NCBI GenBank assembly: GCA_030605125.1
Contig: JAUWBD010000003.1
Location: 1-64,000, forward strand
Reading direction: 5' to 3'
DNA from: Verrucomicrobiota bacterium
GTDB lineage: Bacteria; Verrucomicrobiota; Verrucomicrobiia; Opitutales; Opitutaceae
Length of the DNA: 64,000 bases
The notes beneath the pieces are model-generated. The model searched no databases. It was not told where the DNA came from and worked only from the letters and a program-made list of their open reading frames with translations. A program made the position numbers and the translations under genes. Positions 32,594 through 41,773 of the stretch are shown piece by piece; within the stretch, counting starts at the first letter, position 1, and each line of letters opens with the position of its first letter.

Positions 32594-34165
32594 ATGCCCA
32601 CCATCCGCAACCCCATCCTCCCCGGCTTCAACCCCGACCCGTCCATCCTGCGCGTCGGCGACGACTACTACATCGCCACCTCGACCTTCGAGTGGTTCCC
32701 GGGCGTGCAGATCCACCACTCGCGCGACCTCGTGCACTGGCGCGTCGCCTCGCGACCGCTCGACCGCGTGAGCCTGCTCGATCTCCGCGGCTGCGCCGAC
32801 TCCGGCGGCGTGTGGGCGCCCTGCCTCACCTACGCCGACGGGCTCTTCTGGCTGGTTTATACCGACGTGGAGAGCTGGAAATGGCCCGTCTTCGAGACCA
32901 ACAACTACGTGACCACCGCGCCCTCGATCGACGGCCCCTGGTCCGAGCCCGTGTTTCTCAACCGCAGCGGCTTCGACCCCTCCCTCTTCCACGACGACGT
33001 CGGCCGCAAGTGGGTGGTCAACATGCTCCAGGGCTTCGGTCACGGCCGCGGTCCGTTCCACGGCATCGTGCTGCAGGAATACGATCCCGTCTCGCGCAAA
33101 CTCGTCGGCGAGCGCAAACACATCTTCCGCGGCAGCTCGCTCGGCGTCACCGAGGGTCCGCATCTGTATAAGCGCAATGGATACTACTACCTGATGGTCG
33201 CCGAGGGCGGCACCGGCCACGCCCACGCCGTCACCCTCGCCCGCTCCCGCAACATCGACGGCCCCTACGAGATCGATCCGCAGTATCCGATCATGACGTC
33301 CCACCACGACGTCGATCACCCGCTGCAAAAGGCCGGCCACGGCTCGCTCATCGAGGCGGCCGACGGTTCCTGGTGGCTCGCCCACCTCTGCTCCCGCTTT
33401 ATCCGCCCTTCCTACCAATGCCCGCTCGGCCGCGAGACCGCGCTCCAGCGCGTGGTCTGGACGGACGACGGCTGGCTGCGCCTCGCCCACGGCGGCCGGC
33501 TGCCCGCGGTCGAGGTGCCCGCGCCCGCGCTCCCGCCGCTTCCCTGGCCCGCGGAGTCCACCGACGACGACTTCAAGGGCCCGGCCCTGCACCCCGCTTG
33601 GCAATCGCTGCGCATCCCCGCCACGCCCGACTGGTGTTCGCTCACCGAGCGCCCCGGCCACCTGCGCCTGCGCGGCCAGGAGTCGTGGGCCTCGCTGCAC
33701 CGCCAGAGCGTGCTCGGGCGCCGCCTCCAAGCCTTTGACGCCACGGCCGAGGTGACGCTCGATTTCGCGCCGAAGAACTTCCAGCACTTCGCGGGCATCT
33801 CCGCGTGGTATAACACCGAGAACCTGATCTACCTCGCGGTAACCTTCGAGCCCGAGCACGGCCGCTGCCTGAAAATCATCCGGATGCGGTCGAAGACCTT
33901 CTACGACATCCTGCTCAAGCCCGTGCCGATCTCCGCGAGCGGTCCGGTGAGCCTGCGCGTGGTCTTCGAGAAAGGCAGCATCCTCTTCTCCGCCGCGTGG
34001 GACGGCCAGGACTGGCGCCGCATCGGCCAGGATTTCCCGCAGTGGGAATTGGCCGACGACTTCGGCGGCTTGTTCTTCACCGGCACCTTCATCGCCCTCT
34101 GCGCCCACGACCTCGACGGCCAGTCGCCCCCGGCGGATTTCTCGGCCTTCCGCTACCGGGCGTAA
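32594..34165 (+). CDS. GH43 beta-xylosidase / alpha-L-arabinofuranosidase
   Basis: The 523-residue enzyme has the five-bladed GH43 propeller with its three acids: base D15 in GFNPDPSIL, pKa-modulating D128 in GFDPSLFHD and acid E187 in GVTEGPHLYK. Residues about 325-523 form the concanavalin-like C-terminal domain typical of GH43 beta-xylosidases (YFxIxxxF-type strands, FAPKNFQHFAGISAWYNTEN). No signal peptide is seen, so it should act on imported xylo- or arabino-oligosaccharides. The ATG at 32594 is preferred over a GTG at 32585. The stop is followed at once by a hairpin and a 109-bp direct repeat. Confidence 0.94.
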   Translation: MPTIRNPILPGFNPDPSILRVGDDYYIATSTFEWFPGVQIHHSRDLVHWRVASRPLDRVSLLDLRGCADSGGVWAPCLTYADGLFWLVYTDVESWKWPVFETNNYVTTAPSIDGPWSEPVFLNRSGFDPSLFHDDVGRKWVVNMLQGFGHGRGPFHGIVLQEYDPVSRKLVGERKHIFRGSSLGVTEGPHLYKRNGYYYLMVAEGGTGHAHAVTLARSRNIDGPYEIDPQYPIMTSHHDVDHPLQKAGHGSLIEAADGSWWLAHLCSRFIRPSYQCPLGRETALQRVVWTDDGWLRLAHGGRLPAVEVPAPALPPLPWPAESTDDDFKGPALHPAWQSLRIPATPDWCSLTERPGHLRLRGQESWASLHRQSVLGRRLQAFDATAEVTLDFAPKNFQHFAGISAWYNTENLIYLAVTFEPEHGRCLKIIRMRSKTFYDILLKPVPISASGPVSLRVVFEKGSILFSAAWDGQDWRRIGQDFPQWELADDFGGLFFTGTFIALCAHDLDGQSPPADFSAFRYRA

Positions 34166-34430
34166 GGAGAGGGCACGCCCCCGTGCCCTCAGCGTCGCCT
34201 CTCCGCACCGCACCACTCCACCGCAACGGGCGCGAGGGCGCGCCCGCTCCGTTCGATCACGCCACGCTTACCCGCGGCCGCGGGAAGCCTCGCTCATCTT
34301 GTGACCCTCGCACCGCCGCCCTGGAGAGGGCACGCCCCGTGCCCTCAGCGTCGCCTCTCCGCACCGCGCCACTCCGCCGCAACGGGCGTGAGGGCACGCC
34401 CGCTCCGTTCGATCACGGCGCGCTCACCCG
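34166..34430. repeat. Two direct copies of a ~109-bp unit, containing GAGGGCACG hairpins
   Basis: Copy 1 (34166-34274) and copy 2 (34323-34431) are 157 bp apart and nearly the same. Each starts with a GGAGAGGGCACG hairpin (arms 34169-34177/34182-34190 and 34326-34334/34338-34346), continues AGCGTCGCCTCTCCGCACCG, and ends GCTCCGTTCGATCACG. Copy 2 runs into the last codons of the reverse gene that ends at 34413. Copy 1 read in reverse encodes a similar tail (RVSVA-stop against RVSAP-stop), which shows that a gene end was duplicated. Confidence 0.8.
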
Positions 34431-37400
34431 CAGACGCAGGAAACGCCGCGGCTCGGCGCCCGCCGCCATCATATCGGACACCGTGACCTGTTGCCCGACC
34501 GCGCCCGGATTGGTCGCGATCGCGGTCCAGTTCACCAAGTCCGAGCTCGCCTCGACAAAATAAGTCACGTCGGCCGCGTCGCGCTCGCGACGGAAACTCA
34601 GCGCCACCCGGCCGTCCTGCCCCGTCGCCACCACCGGCAGGCGCGCGGTCGCGTCGGCCACGTGCGGATTCCCGCCCAGCGCAAACTCGAGCAGGTTCGA
34701 CATGCCGTCCTCATCCGGGTCGGCGAGGTCGAGCGACTCCTCCGTGGGCAGCGGATGGCCAAACTCGGCGCGACGCCACGCCTCCATCGCGGTGTCCGCC
34801 CGCACCGTGAGCGTGACCGGGATGTTCACCGCGGGCAGAGCGCCCGAGAGCGGCTGCACCGTGAGCGTGCTCGTATAGGTGCCCGGCGCGCGATCGATGG
34901 AGGAAAAGGTGAGCACGTGGTCCTGCGTCGCCCCGGCCGCGAGATCGATGTTGGCCGAGAGCGGAAGCGCCCACTGGGACAGCGGACGCAGCCGCAGCGC
35001 CCGCCCCGCCGCGATCGCGGACGTGTTGTGGGAAAACTGGTGGAAGCGGGAGCGATCGGAGTTTTGCGCGCCGATCGTGTAGGTGAGGTTGGTGAACACG
35101 GCGCTGCTGGCGTAGGTGACGAGGATGTCGCCCGACGAGGAGAGCTTCACCTGCAGGTCCACCTGCGCCGGGGTGTTGTTGCCGTTCTGCCGCACCGCCG
35201 TGTATTGCATCACGAAAGTGTCGGGCGTCGGTCGCCGGAAGTAGGCGCGCGAGGCGGGCGTGCGGTTGTTGTAGAGGCGAAGGTCATCCCAGAGGAAAAA
35301 GATGCTCGCGCCAAAGGTGGGCGCGGGCAGCGCCACGTTGGCGGAGGTGGCGGTGCCGGGGCGCGAGCCGAAGTGGAGCGTGCCGTTGCTCGACACCCAC
35401 ACGCCGGTGTAGGTCTCGCCAAAGAGCGGAAAGGTGAAGCCGAGGGGGATCGCGCCCTGCGCGCCGCTCTGGCCGTTCACGTATTGGGTGGTGGTGTCGT
35501 TCTGGTTGTTGAGCTCGGTGATGCCCACGGTGCCGGTCTGGCCGACGAGGTCGCTCCAGACGTAGGCGGGCTTGTCGGCGTCGGTGGAGTTGGAGGTCGA
35601 GGCGGTGTAGCCGATCGTGCCCGGCAGGGTGGCGCGAAAGGTCTGGGACAGCGCGGTCGTGTTGGTGATGGTGAGCGGGTAGCCGAGGCTCACGCCCACG
35701 GGCAGGCTCACGTGGATCGGCGTGGAGTCCACGGCGGCGACGAAATCAGGCGGAGCGAGTTTCCACAGGCCGTAGCAGTTGGTCGCGAACCAGGCGTGGC
35801 GCGTGGTGGGGTGAACGCGCACCCAGGTCGCCTCGCTCGGGCCCTGGCGGCGGCCGTCGGTGGGCGCGGCGCGCAGAGTGAGGTTTTCCCAACTCGCGCC
35901 GCCATCGAGCGAACGGATCACCGAGTTGTCCGCGCGGTAGGTGTCGCGCGAAGAGCCGAGGTAGAGGATGTTCGGGTCGGTCGGGTCCACCGCGACGGTG
36001 TTGATGCGGGCGCGGCCGCTGAAGAGCCCCGTATCATTCGGCGGATACGGCGAGGCGAGCACGGGCGTGGTGCCGAGGCCGTTCACGTCGAGCGTGGTGA
36101 ACATCAGGTCGCGCGTCTGGTTGGTGTTGAGGTTCTCGACCGTGATCCAGGCGCGGCGGCGCACGTGGTCGTAGGCGCAGTCGAGGATGCGGCCGGAAGC
36201 CGTCGCGACCACGGCCCAGGTGGCGCCCTTGTCGGCGGAGCGCACGAGCTGCGAGCCGCCGGTGATGCGCGCGGTGCCAAAGAGCGCGCCGGTGAGGGGA
36301 TCGTGCGTGAGCACGCCGTGGCACTTCACGAGGTGCTCGGCGGCGGTCATGTCGGCCCAGGTGGCGCCGCCGTCGGTCGAGCGCCAGTTGGAGGCGAAGA
36401 GGGTTTTCGAGTCGCCGGGCGCGCTCGTGCAGATGTCGAGGCCCGTGAAGGTGAGGCCGGTGCTGACCCAGGAGCCGTTGCGAAAAACGCGGAGCGTGCG
36501 CGTGCCGCCCCAGCTGGTGGCATTGCCGCCGAAGCGGATGCCGGCCGTGGACGCGTGCGCGCCGTAGATGTAGCCGCCCCAGCCGTTGCCCGACATGTTG
36601 AGGTAGGTCCAGGTGAGGCCGCCGTTGGTGCTGAGCGAGGCGTCGTAGTCCTGGGTGCCGATCATCACCACGTCGGGATTGGTCGGCGAAAAGGTGAAGG
36701 CGCTGCCGAGCATGATGCCGTTGTAGCCGTTGGCGCTCCACGCGAAGGTGGCGCCGCCATCGACACTGCGCGTCACCCAGTCGCCGCCCTCGGCCCAGGC
36801 CTGGCTGGCCACCCAGACGAAGGGAGTGGGGCGGCCGTTGTAGGGCAGGAAGGCGTTTTGGTGGTTGAAGACGATCTGCGTCCAGGTGGCGCCGCCGTTG
36901 CGGGTCGAGAAGGCGCGGTTGTCGTAGTATTGGCCGCGCCAGCGGTTCACGAGGATCTGCTGCGGGTTCTCGGGGTTGACCGCGATGTGGGTGAGGTTGT
37001 CACCGGTCTGGAAGGAAAAGCCCGAGGAGGTCGGGATGGGCGCGAAGGTCACGCCATCATCGGTCGAAACCTGGATCGTCTGGCCCTCGGTGATATAGAC
37101 GGTGCCGGGCGCGACGAACTCGCCGGACGGCGGGGCGGAGAGGCCGCGCACGTGGTTGGCGCGGCGTTGCACGAAGGTGACACCGAAGTCGTCGCTGGTG
37201 TAGAAGCCGGTCGAGTTGGCGAAGTAGAGGCGGCCGTTGGCGCGGTTCACGCCGAGGTGGCCGCGGGTGAAGGCGGCGTTGACCACGGCCCACGTTTGCC
37301 CGCCGTCGTCGCTGCGATGGAGGCCGGTGCTGCCGCCGGAGAAGTAGGCGCGGCGGCTGCGGCCGTCGGTCAGCTTCGTCGTCGGGTCGAAGACGAGGTT

Positions 37401-37847
37401 GCCGATCTCCTCGGTCTCGCGCGATTGGGCGAGCACGCGCGTCCAGGTGAGGCCGCGGTCGCGACTCAGATACACGCCCGTGGTGTTGTTGTGGAAATCG
37501 TTCTTCGAGCCGCCGAGGACGAGGATGTTCTCCGGCGCGGCGGGATCGAAGGCGATCGCGTAGCCGCCGCGCGCGCGAAAGCCGATGTTGGCCGGCTCCC
37601 AGTTGATGCCGTCGAAGCTGCGGAAGAGCCCGCCGACATCGGTGCCGAAGAGGTAGAGGCTGCCGTCCTCGGCCGCGCCGATGGACATGACTTGTTGCCC
37701 GCCCTCGCCGCCGGAGAAACCGCGGTCGCGGATGCCCTGGCTGACGAGCGGCAGGGGCTCCCAGCGCACGGATGCGTGGGCGCCGGCGGCAAGCGTGAGG
37801 CAAAAGCAGAGCAGAACGGCGATGGGGCGAAGGCCGAGCGGGGGCAT
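34413..37847 (-). CDS. Large secreted Asp-box propeller protein with C-terminal beta-sandwich modules
   Basis: The 1144-residue product has a signal peptide (IAVLLCFCLTLAAGAHA). Residues about 26-690 are a GH74-like propeller with Asp-boxes such as FRSFDGINWE, LSRDRGLTWT, HRSDDGGQTW, RSVDGGATF and RSLDGGASWE, and with the segment LGSAFTFSPTNPDVVMIGTQ, which is also seen in the 14373 and 42449 proteins. Residues about 700-1010 hold beta-sandwich modules, and residues 1016-1144 a Verrucomicrobial C-terminal module (DPDEDGMSNLLEFALGGNP, then VEASSDLVNW and FLRLRV). That module may help with surface anchoring or secretion. It is on the reverse strand behind the esterase gene. The enzyme activity, xyloglucanase-type or other, is not proved by sequence. 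Confidence 0.85.
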   Translation of the reverse strand: MPPLGLRPIAVLLCFCLTLAAGAHASVRWEPLPLVSQGIRDRGFSGGEGGQQVMSIGAAEDGSLYLFGTDVGGLFRSFDGINWEPANIGFRARGGYAIAFDPAAPENILVLGGSKNDFHNNTTGVYLSRDRGLTWTRVLAQSRETEEIGNLVFDPTTKLTDGRSRRAYFSGGSTGLHRSDDGGQTWAVVNAAFTRGHLGVNRANGRLYFANSTGFYTSDDFGVTFVQRRANHVRGLSAPPSGEFVAPGTVYITEGQTIQVSTDDGVTFAPIPTSSGFSFQTGDNLTHIAVNPENPQQILVNRWRGQYYDNRAFSTRNGGATWTQIVFNHQNAFLPYNGRPTPFVWVASQAWAEGGDWVTRSVDGGATFAWSANGYNGIMLGSAFTFSPTNPDVVMIGTQDYDASLSTNGGLTWTYLNMSGNGWGGYIYGAHASTAGIRFGGNATSWGGTRTLRVFRNGSWVSTGLTFTGLDICTSAPGDSKTLFASNWRSTDGGATWADMTAAEHLVKCHGVLTHDPLTGALFGTARITGGSQLVRSADKGATWAVVATASGRILDCAYDHVRRRAWITVENLNTNQTRDLMFTTLDVNGLGTTPVLASPYPPNDTGLFSGRARINTVAVDPTDPNILYLGSSRDTYRADNSVIRSLDGGASWENLTLRAAPTDGRRQGPSEATWVRVHPTTRHAWFATNCYGLWKLAPPDFVAAVDSTPIHVSLPVGVSLGYPLTITNTTALSQTFRATLPGTIGYTASTSNSTDADKPAYVWSDLVGQTGTVGITELNNQNDTTTQYVNGQSGAQGAIPLGFTFPLFGETYTGVWVSSNGTLHFGSRPGTATSANVALPAPTFGASIFFLWDDLRLYNNRTPASRAYFRRPTPDTFVMQYTAVRQNGNNTPAQVDLQVKLSSSGDILVTYASSAVFTNLTYTIGAQNSDRSRFHQFSHNTSAIAAGRALRLRPLSQWALPLSANIDLAAGATQDHVLTFSSIDRAPGTYTSTLTVQPLSGALPAVNIPVTLTVRADTAMEAWRRAEFGHPLPTEESLDLADPDEDGMSNLLEFALGGNPHVADATARLPVVATGQDGRVALSFRRERDAADVTYFVEASSDLVNWTAIATNPGAVGQQVTVSDMMAAGAEPRRFLRLRVSAP

Positions 37848-37933
37848 GACAGCGAGGGAGCCTGCCCGCCCGCGGGCCGCGAGCCCCAGCTTACGCGAGT
37901 CGTTGCGCCTCCAACCGGCGACACCCCTTCGCG

Positions 37934-38713
37934 CTACGGCGAGCCTTGCGCGCGGAAGAAGGTCGCGATGCGCGCCCCGCCATCTGCCGGAAACCGGTGA
38001 CCGCCGTCGTAGAGCAGGAGCACCGTCTCCGCGCCTCCGGCCGAAAGCGGCGGATACGCCGTCTCACCCGGCGCGGACGGGACTCGCGGCCCGCCCCCGT
38101 TCACCTGAAGCACGCGGTCCATCATCCGCTCCTGCCACGAAAACTTCACCAGCGCGTCGGCCATGCCCGCGATGTGCAGCACCGGGAGCGGGCTCAAGCG
38201 GGCCTCCCGCGCGGCGAGCACCGCACCGGACGGGGCGATCGCCCGCAACGCGGCTTGGCGCTCGGCCCAGAGCAGATAGACGAAAGCGCCGCCATTCGAG
38301 TGGCCGGTGGCGAACACCTGCCCTGCCGCGCCTCCCGGCTCGCGGGCGAAGTGCTCGCGCAACACGTCGAAAAACCGCAGGTCGCGATCCTCCTGCGCGC
38401 CCGGGCGCACCTGCCAGCCGGCGCGCTTGCCTTCGGCATCCGACAAGGTGCCCGGCGTCGGCAAGCCCTGCGGATACACTACCCGGGCCTGTGGCCAATG
38501 CTCGTGCAGCCGAAAGCTTCGCGCAGCTTGGCGCGAACTGCCCCCGTGGCCGTGAAAAACCAACACCAACGGCGCGTCCGCCCCGTCCGTCCCCCGCGGC
38601 TCGGCCACGAGCGCCGTCCGCTCCACCCCGTCCACCTGCCACGACATCTCCCGCAGGTCCGCCGCGCGCAGGCCGATCACCGCGAACACGAGCCAGACGC
38701 ACACGCAGCCCAT
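37934..38713 (-). CDS. Secreted alpha/beta-hydrolase esterase (PHB depolymerase / feruloyl esterase type)
   Basis: The 259-residue product has a signal peptide (VCVWLVFAVIGLRA). It carries the oxyanion segment LVLVFHGHGGSSRQ, the nucleophile elbow ATGHSNGGAF, an Asp in HIAGMADALVKF and a catalytic His in YDGGHRFP, the pattern of LpqC-like esterases that open feruloyl, acetyl or polyhydroxyalkanoate esters. In this setting removal of ester decorations from plant polysaccharide is the likely task. Reverse strand, 116 bp after the lactate permease gene and 86 bp before the next Asp-box gene. It is short but complete for the family. Confidence 0.85.
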   Translation of the reverse strand: MGCVCVWLVFAVIGLRAADLREMSWQVDGVERTALVAEPRGTDGADAPLVLVFHGHGGSSRQAARSFRLHEHWPQARVVYPQGLPTPGTLSDAEGKRAGWQVRPGAQEDRDLRFFDVLREHFAREPGGAAGQVFATGHSNGGAFVYLLWAERQAALRAIAPSGAVLAAREARLSPLPVLHIAGMADALVKFSWQERMMDRVLQVNGGGPRVPSAPGETAYPPLSAGGAETVLLLYDGGHRFPADGGARIATFFRAQGSP

Positions 38714-38829
38714 GCGGGCCTTTCCCGCCGCGCCACGTATTGGCCGGAGCAACACGCAAAAACCGGAGCCGGAGCCGAGCATACCTCGCTCAAGACGCCG
38801 CGCTCTCGCGCCGGGTTTCCCGACCGCCC

Positions 38830-40425
38830 TCACAACGCCAGGGAGACCAGCCCCGCCGCGACGCCATAGAGCAACACGGGGAGCCAGGCGTGGCGCAGGA
38901 TCTCGCTCTCCTTGCCCTGCAGGCCCACGACCGAGCAGACCGCGACGATGTTGTGGATGCAGATCATGTTGCCCATCGCGCCGCCCACCGACTGCAGGGC
39001 GAGGATCGTCGTGCGCGAGAGCCCCAGCTCCTCGGCGGTGGCGAACTGGATCCCGCCGAAGGTGAGGTTGGAGACCGTGTTGGAGCCGGAGAAAAAGGAA
39101 CCCAGCGCGCCCAGATACACCGCCGCGCCCTGCCACACACCGCCGACCGCGCCCGCCAGGCCATGGCCCAGGGTGTTCGCGGCCGACCCGGCGCCGCCCG
39201 CGGTGAGCAGCTTCACCAGGACCAGCGCGCCGACGAAGGCTCCGATCGGCCGCACCACGCGGCCCAGCGACTCGCGCCAGGCTTCCCGGACCGCGCGGCC
39301 GGGGCTGCGGTAAAGCACAAAAGCCAGGCTGGAAATCAGCACGAACGGCAGCACCGAGGGCACGTAGAGGATCGCGTGCGCCCAGTCCTGCCCGGTGCCA
39401 AAAATGCTCCGCCAGCCGACCACCAGGGAGGCGCTCAGATAGAGCTCGCCCCAGCCGCCCAGCGACAGGTCGAGCGCCGGCGTTTTCGCGGTCAACAGGG
39501 TTCGCAGCCCGAGGGGTTCGAGCCGCGTGAGCAACAAGACGAGGACCGTGCCCCAGATCGGGAACGTGGCTTTGACCAGGCGGCCCGGACCGCCGCCCAT
39601 CCCGGGCTCCGCCGACGTCCGCCGCGCCGCTCCCCCCTTCAATCCAATGCCGCGCCGCGCCGCGAAGACCGAGACGACGAGCGCGCACAGGCCGCCGACG
39701 ATGGAGGGAAACTCCACGCTGAAGCGCACCGTCAGCAGATAGGGCGCCATCGTCGCGCCCACGACCAAGGCGATGAACCCGAGATTCTCCCGGATCTCGC
39801 GCCACGGCACCACCACGCGAAGCGCCAGCAACGGGATGAACAAGGCCGCGCCCGCGTGCATCCACGCGCTCTTCAAACCGATCTCGCGCAACTCCGCCTC
39901 CGTGAGCCCCAGGCCGCCCAGGCCGAACCAGGTCGGCATGCCCACCGCGCCGAAGGAGACCGGCACGGTGTTCATCATGAGGCAAAGCACCACCACCGGC
40001 AGCGGCGCGAAGCCCAGCCCCACGAGCAGGGGCGCGGCGAGCGCGGCGGGCGTGCCGAAACCGCTCACCCCCTCGACCAGAAACGAGAAGGCCCACCCCA
40101 CGATCATCAGTTGCGCGACGCGGTTGGAGGTGACGCCGTTGAGCCGCTCCCGCACCGTGGCCATCGCGCCGGTGTGCTCCATGGTCTTGAAGAGCAGCAC
40201 CGCCCCCAGCACGATCGCGACCGGCGTCAGCGCGGTGAGCAGCCCATCGACGACCGCGGCGTGCACCAGCAGCGGCGGCAGCCGGAAATACACGAGCAGG
40301 ATCGCGTAGAGCAGCAGGGCCGCCAGCGGCAGCGCGCGGCTCGACGGCAGGCCGTCGCGCCTGGTCATCCAATGCACGAGCAGCCCGATCGGCAGACCCG
40401 CGAGGATAAAACCCACGAAGTCCAT
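38830..40425 (-). CDS. lctP: L-lactate permease family transporter
   Basis: The 531-residue protein is hydrophobic along its whole length, with about 13 membrane segments, and shows the LctP landmarks EGVSGFGTPAALAAPLLVGL, SFFSGSNTVSNLTFGG and LQSVGGAMGNMICIHNIVAV. Members import lactate or glycolate with protons, and some may export. The gene starts 34 bp behind the D-lactate dehydrogenase gene and is surely in one transcript with it, which fits lactate uptake and oxidation or lactate export in fermentation. It is the only transporter in the window. Confidence 0.93.
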   Translation of the reverse strand: MDFVGFILAGLPIGLLVHWMTRRDGLPSSRALPLAALLLYAILLVYFRLPPLLVHAAVVDGLLTALTPVAIVLGAVLLFKTMEHTGAMATVRERLNGVTSNRVAQLMIVGWAFSFLVEGVSGFGTPAALAAPLLVGLGFAPLPVVVLCLMMNTVPVSFGAVGMPTWFGLGGLGLTEAELREIGLKSAWMHAGAALFIPLLALRVVVPWREIRENLGFIALVVGATMAPYLLTVRFSVEFPSIVGGLCALVVSVFAARRGIGLKGGAARRTSAEPGMGGGPGRLVKATFPIWGTVLVLLLTRLEPLGLRTLLTAKTPALDLSLGGWGELYLSASLVVGWRSIFGTGQDWAHAILYVPSVLPFVLISSLAFVLYRSPGRAVREAWRESLGRVVRPIGAFVGALVLVKLLTAGGAGSAANTLGHGLAGAVGGVWQGAAVYLGALGSFFSGSNTVSNLTFGGIQFATAEELGLSRTTILALQSVGGAMGNMICIHNIVAVCSVVGLQGKESEILRHAWLPVLLYGVAAGLVSLAL

Positions 40426-40459
40426 GCGCGTTTCCCCCGTCCGGCGCGGCCGCCCGGCC

Positions 40460-41470
40460 TCAGACCACCACGCGCTCCTCGACCAAGGCGCCCTCGGCGA
40501 CGAAGCGCCGGATGCTGTCGAGCGTCACCGAGGCGATGGCGTGCAGGGCCTCGTCGGTGAGAAAGGCCTGGTGCGAGGTGATCAACACGTTCGGGAACGT
40601 GAGCAGGCGCGAGAGCACGTCGTCCTTGAGGCCGGCGCCCGAGTGGTCCTCGAAAAACACGCCCTCCTCCTCCTCGTAAACATCCAGCGCCACGCCGCCC
40701 AGCCGGCCGGCCTTGAGCGCCTTGATGATCGCGCCGCTGTCCACCAGCTTGCCGCGGCTCGTGTTGACGAGGTAGGCGCCGGGCTTCATCCGCGCGAGCG
40801 AGCCGGCGTTGAGCAGATGGTGCGTCTTCGGGGTCAGCGGCAGGTGCAGGCTCACCACGTCGCTGCGTTCCAGCAGCGTATCCATCTCGCAATACTCGAT
40901 CGCATGGCGCGCCGCCCAATCCTCGTCGCGGAAGGGATCGTAGGCGATCACCCGGCAGCCGAAGCCGCGGAAAATCTCCGCCGTGATGCGGCCGATCTTG
41001 CCGGTGCCGACGATGCCGACCGTCTTGCCGTGCAGATCGAAGCCGACGAGCCCGCCGAGCGAGAAGTTCATTTCGCGGACGCGGTTGTAGGCGCGATGGA
41101 TCTTCCGGTTCAGCGCCAGCAGGAGCGCGACCGTGTGCTCGGCCACCGCGTGGGGCGAATAGGCCGGCACGCGGACCACGCGAATGCCCAGCTCCCGGGC
41201 CACCGCGGCGTCCACGTTGTTGAAGCCGGCGCAGCGCAGCGCCACCAGGCGCACCCCGGCCTGCGCGAGCCCCCGCAGACAGGCGGCGTCCACCTTGTCG
41301 TTCACGAACACGCACACCGCGTCGCAGCCCTCGGCGGACCGGGCGTTGGAGGTGTTGAGCCGAAACTCGTGGAACCGGATCTCGAGACCCGCGGCCTTGT
41401 TCTCCCGAAGGAAGTATTCCCGATCATAAGGCTTCGTGTCGTAAAAAGCGATCTTGGCGACGGAACTCAT
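40460..41470 (-). CDS. ldhA: D-lactate dehydrogenase (D-2-hydroxyacid dehydrogenase family)
   Basis: The 336-residue protein is full length for fermentative D-lactate dehydrogenase. It begins KIAFYDTKPYDREYF, has the substrate segment RCAGFNNVDAA, the NAD-binding motif VGIVGTGKIGRITAEIF (about residues 150-166), NTSRGKLVDSGAIIKALK, and the catalytic His in ITSHQAFLTDEAL. It reduces pyruvate to D-lactate with NADH. The ATG at 41470 matches the family start; an extension to 41551 would not. It precedes lctP with a 34-bp gap, so lactate formation and transport are linked. Confidence 0.92.
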   Translation of the reverse strand: MSSVAKIAFYDTKPYDREYFLRENKAAGLEIRFHEFRLNTSNARSAEGCDAVCVFVNDKVDAACLRGLAQAGVRLVALRCAGFNNVDAAVARELGIRVVRVPAYSPHAVAEHTVALLLALNRKIHRAYNRVREMNFSLGGLVGFDLHGKTVGIVGTGKIGRITAEIFRGFGCRVIAYDPFRDEDWAARHAIEYCEMDTLLERSDVVSLHLPLTPKTHHLLNAGSLARMKPGAYLVNTSRGKLVDSGAIIKALKAGRLGGVALDVYEEEEGVFFEDHSGAGLKDDVLSRLLTFPNVLITSHQAFLTDEALHAIASVTLDSIRRFVAEGALVEERVVV

Positions 41471-41773
41471 GGTAAGGGAGGGGCTAAGGTTTTCCTGACG
41501 AAAGACCAACTCGAACCCCCTTCGCCAACCCGAGGCGGCGTCCACCGTCAACCCGATCAGGAAGCGTTTCCCGCCGGGGCTTGGAACTATAAGGCGCCAT
41601 CATGCGGCCTCCCCCTCGCCGCAGCGCGGCGCGCCGCCGGAGTCGCCCCGTGATGCCGCCCGGCCTCCGCGCGGTCGCACGCCAAAAACAAACAGACCGC
41701 GGCCCTTTCGGGACCGCGGTCGCGGGCGGCGGGCGGGCGCCGGCCCCGCCGGAGAAGAAAGCGCGCCCTGGCC
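41471..41773. other. Spacer between ldhA and a small secreted-protein gene
   Basis: The 303 bp hold a terminator for the reverse gene upstream (41682-41721) and, nearer to 41470, the presumed ldhA promoter. A TATAGT-like hexamer at about 41587 (read in reverse) has no good partner at -35. I see no further gene. Confidence 0.4.
41682..41721 (-). terminator. Intrinsic terminator after the small secreted-protein gene
   Basis: GACCGCGGCCC and GGGACCGCGGTC pair with one bulge around a TTTC loop (41695-41721). Read on the reverse strand the stem is followed by TGTTTGTTTTTGG, a proper T-rich tail. It lies about 50 bp after the stop at 41774. Confidence 0.85.

Noticed and set aside
37934-40372. Extension of the esterase frame upstream through lctP
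   Set aside because: The upstream part is a shadow of lctP; the true start at 38713 is set by the signal peptide.
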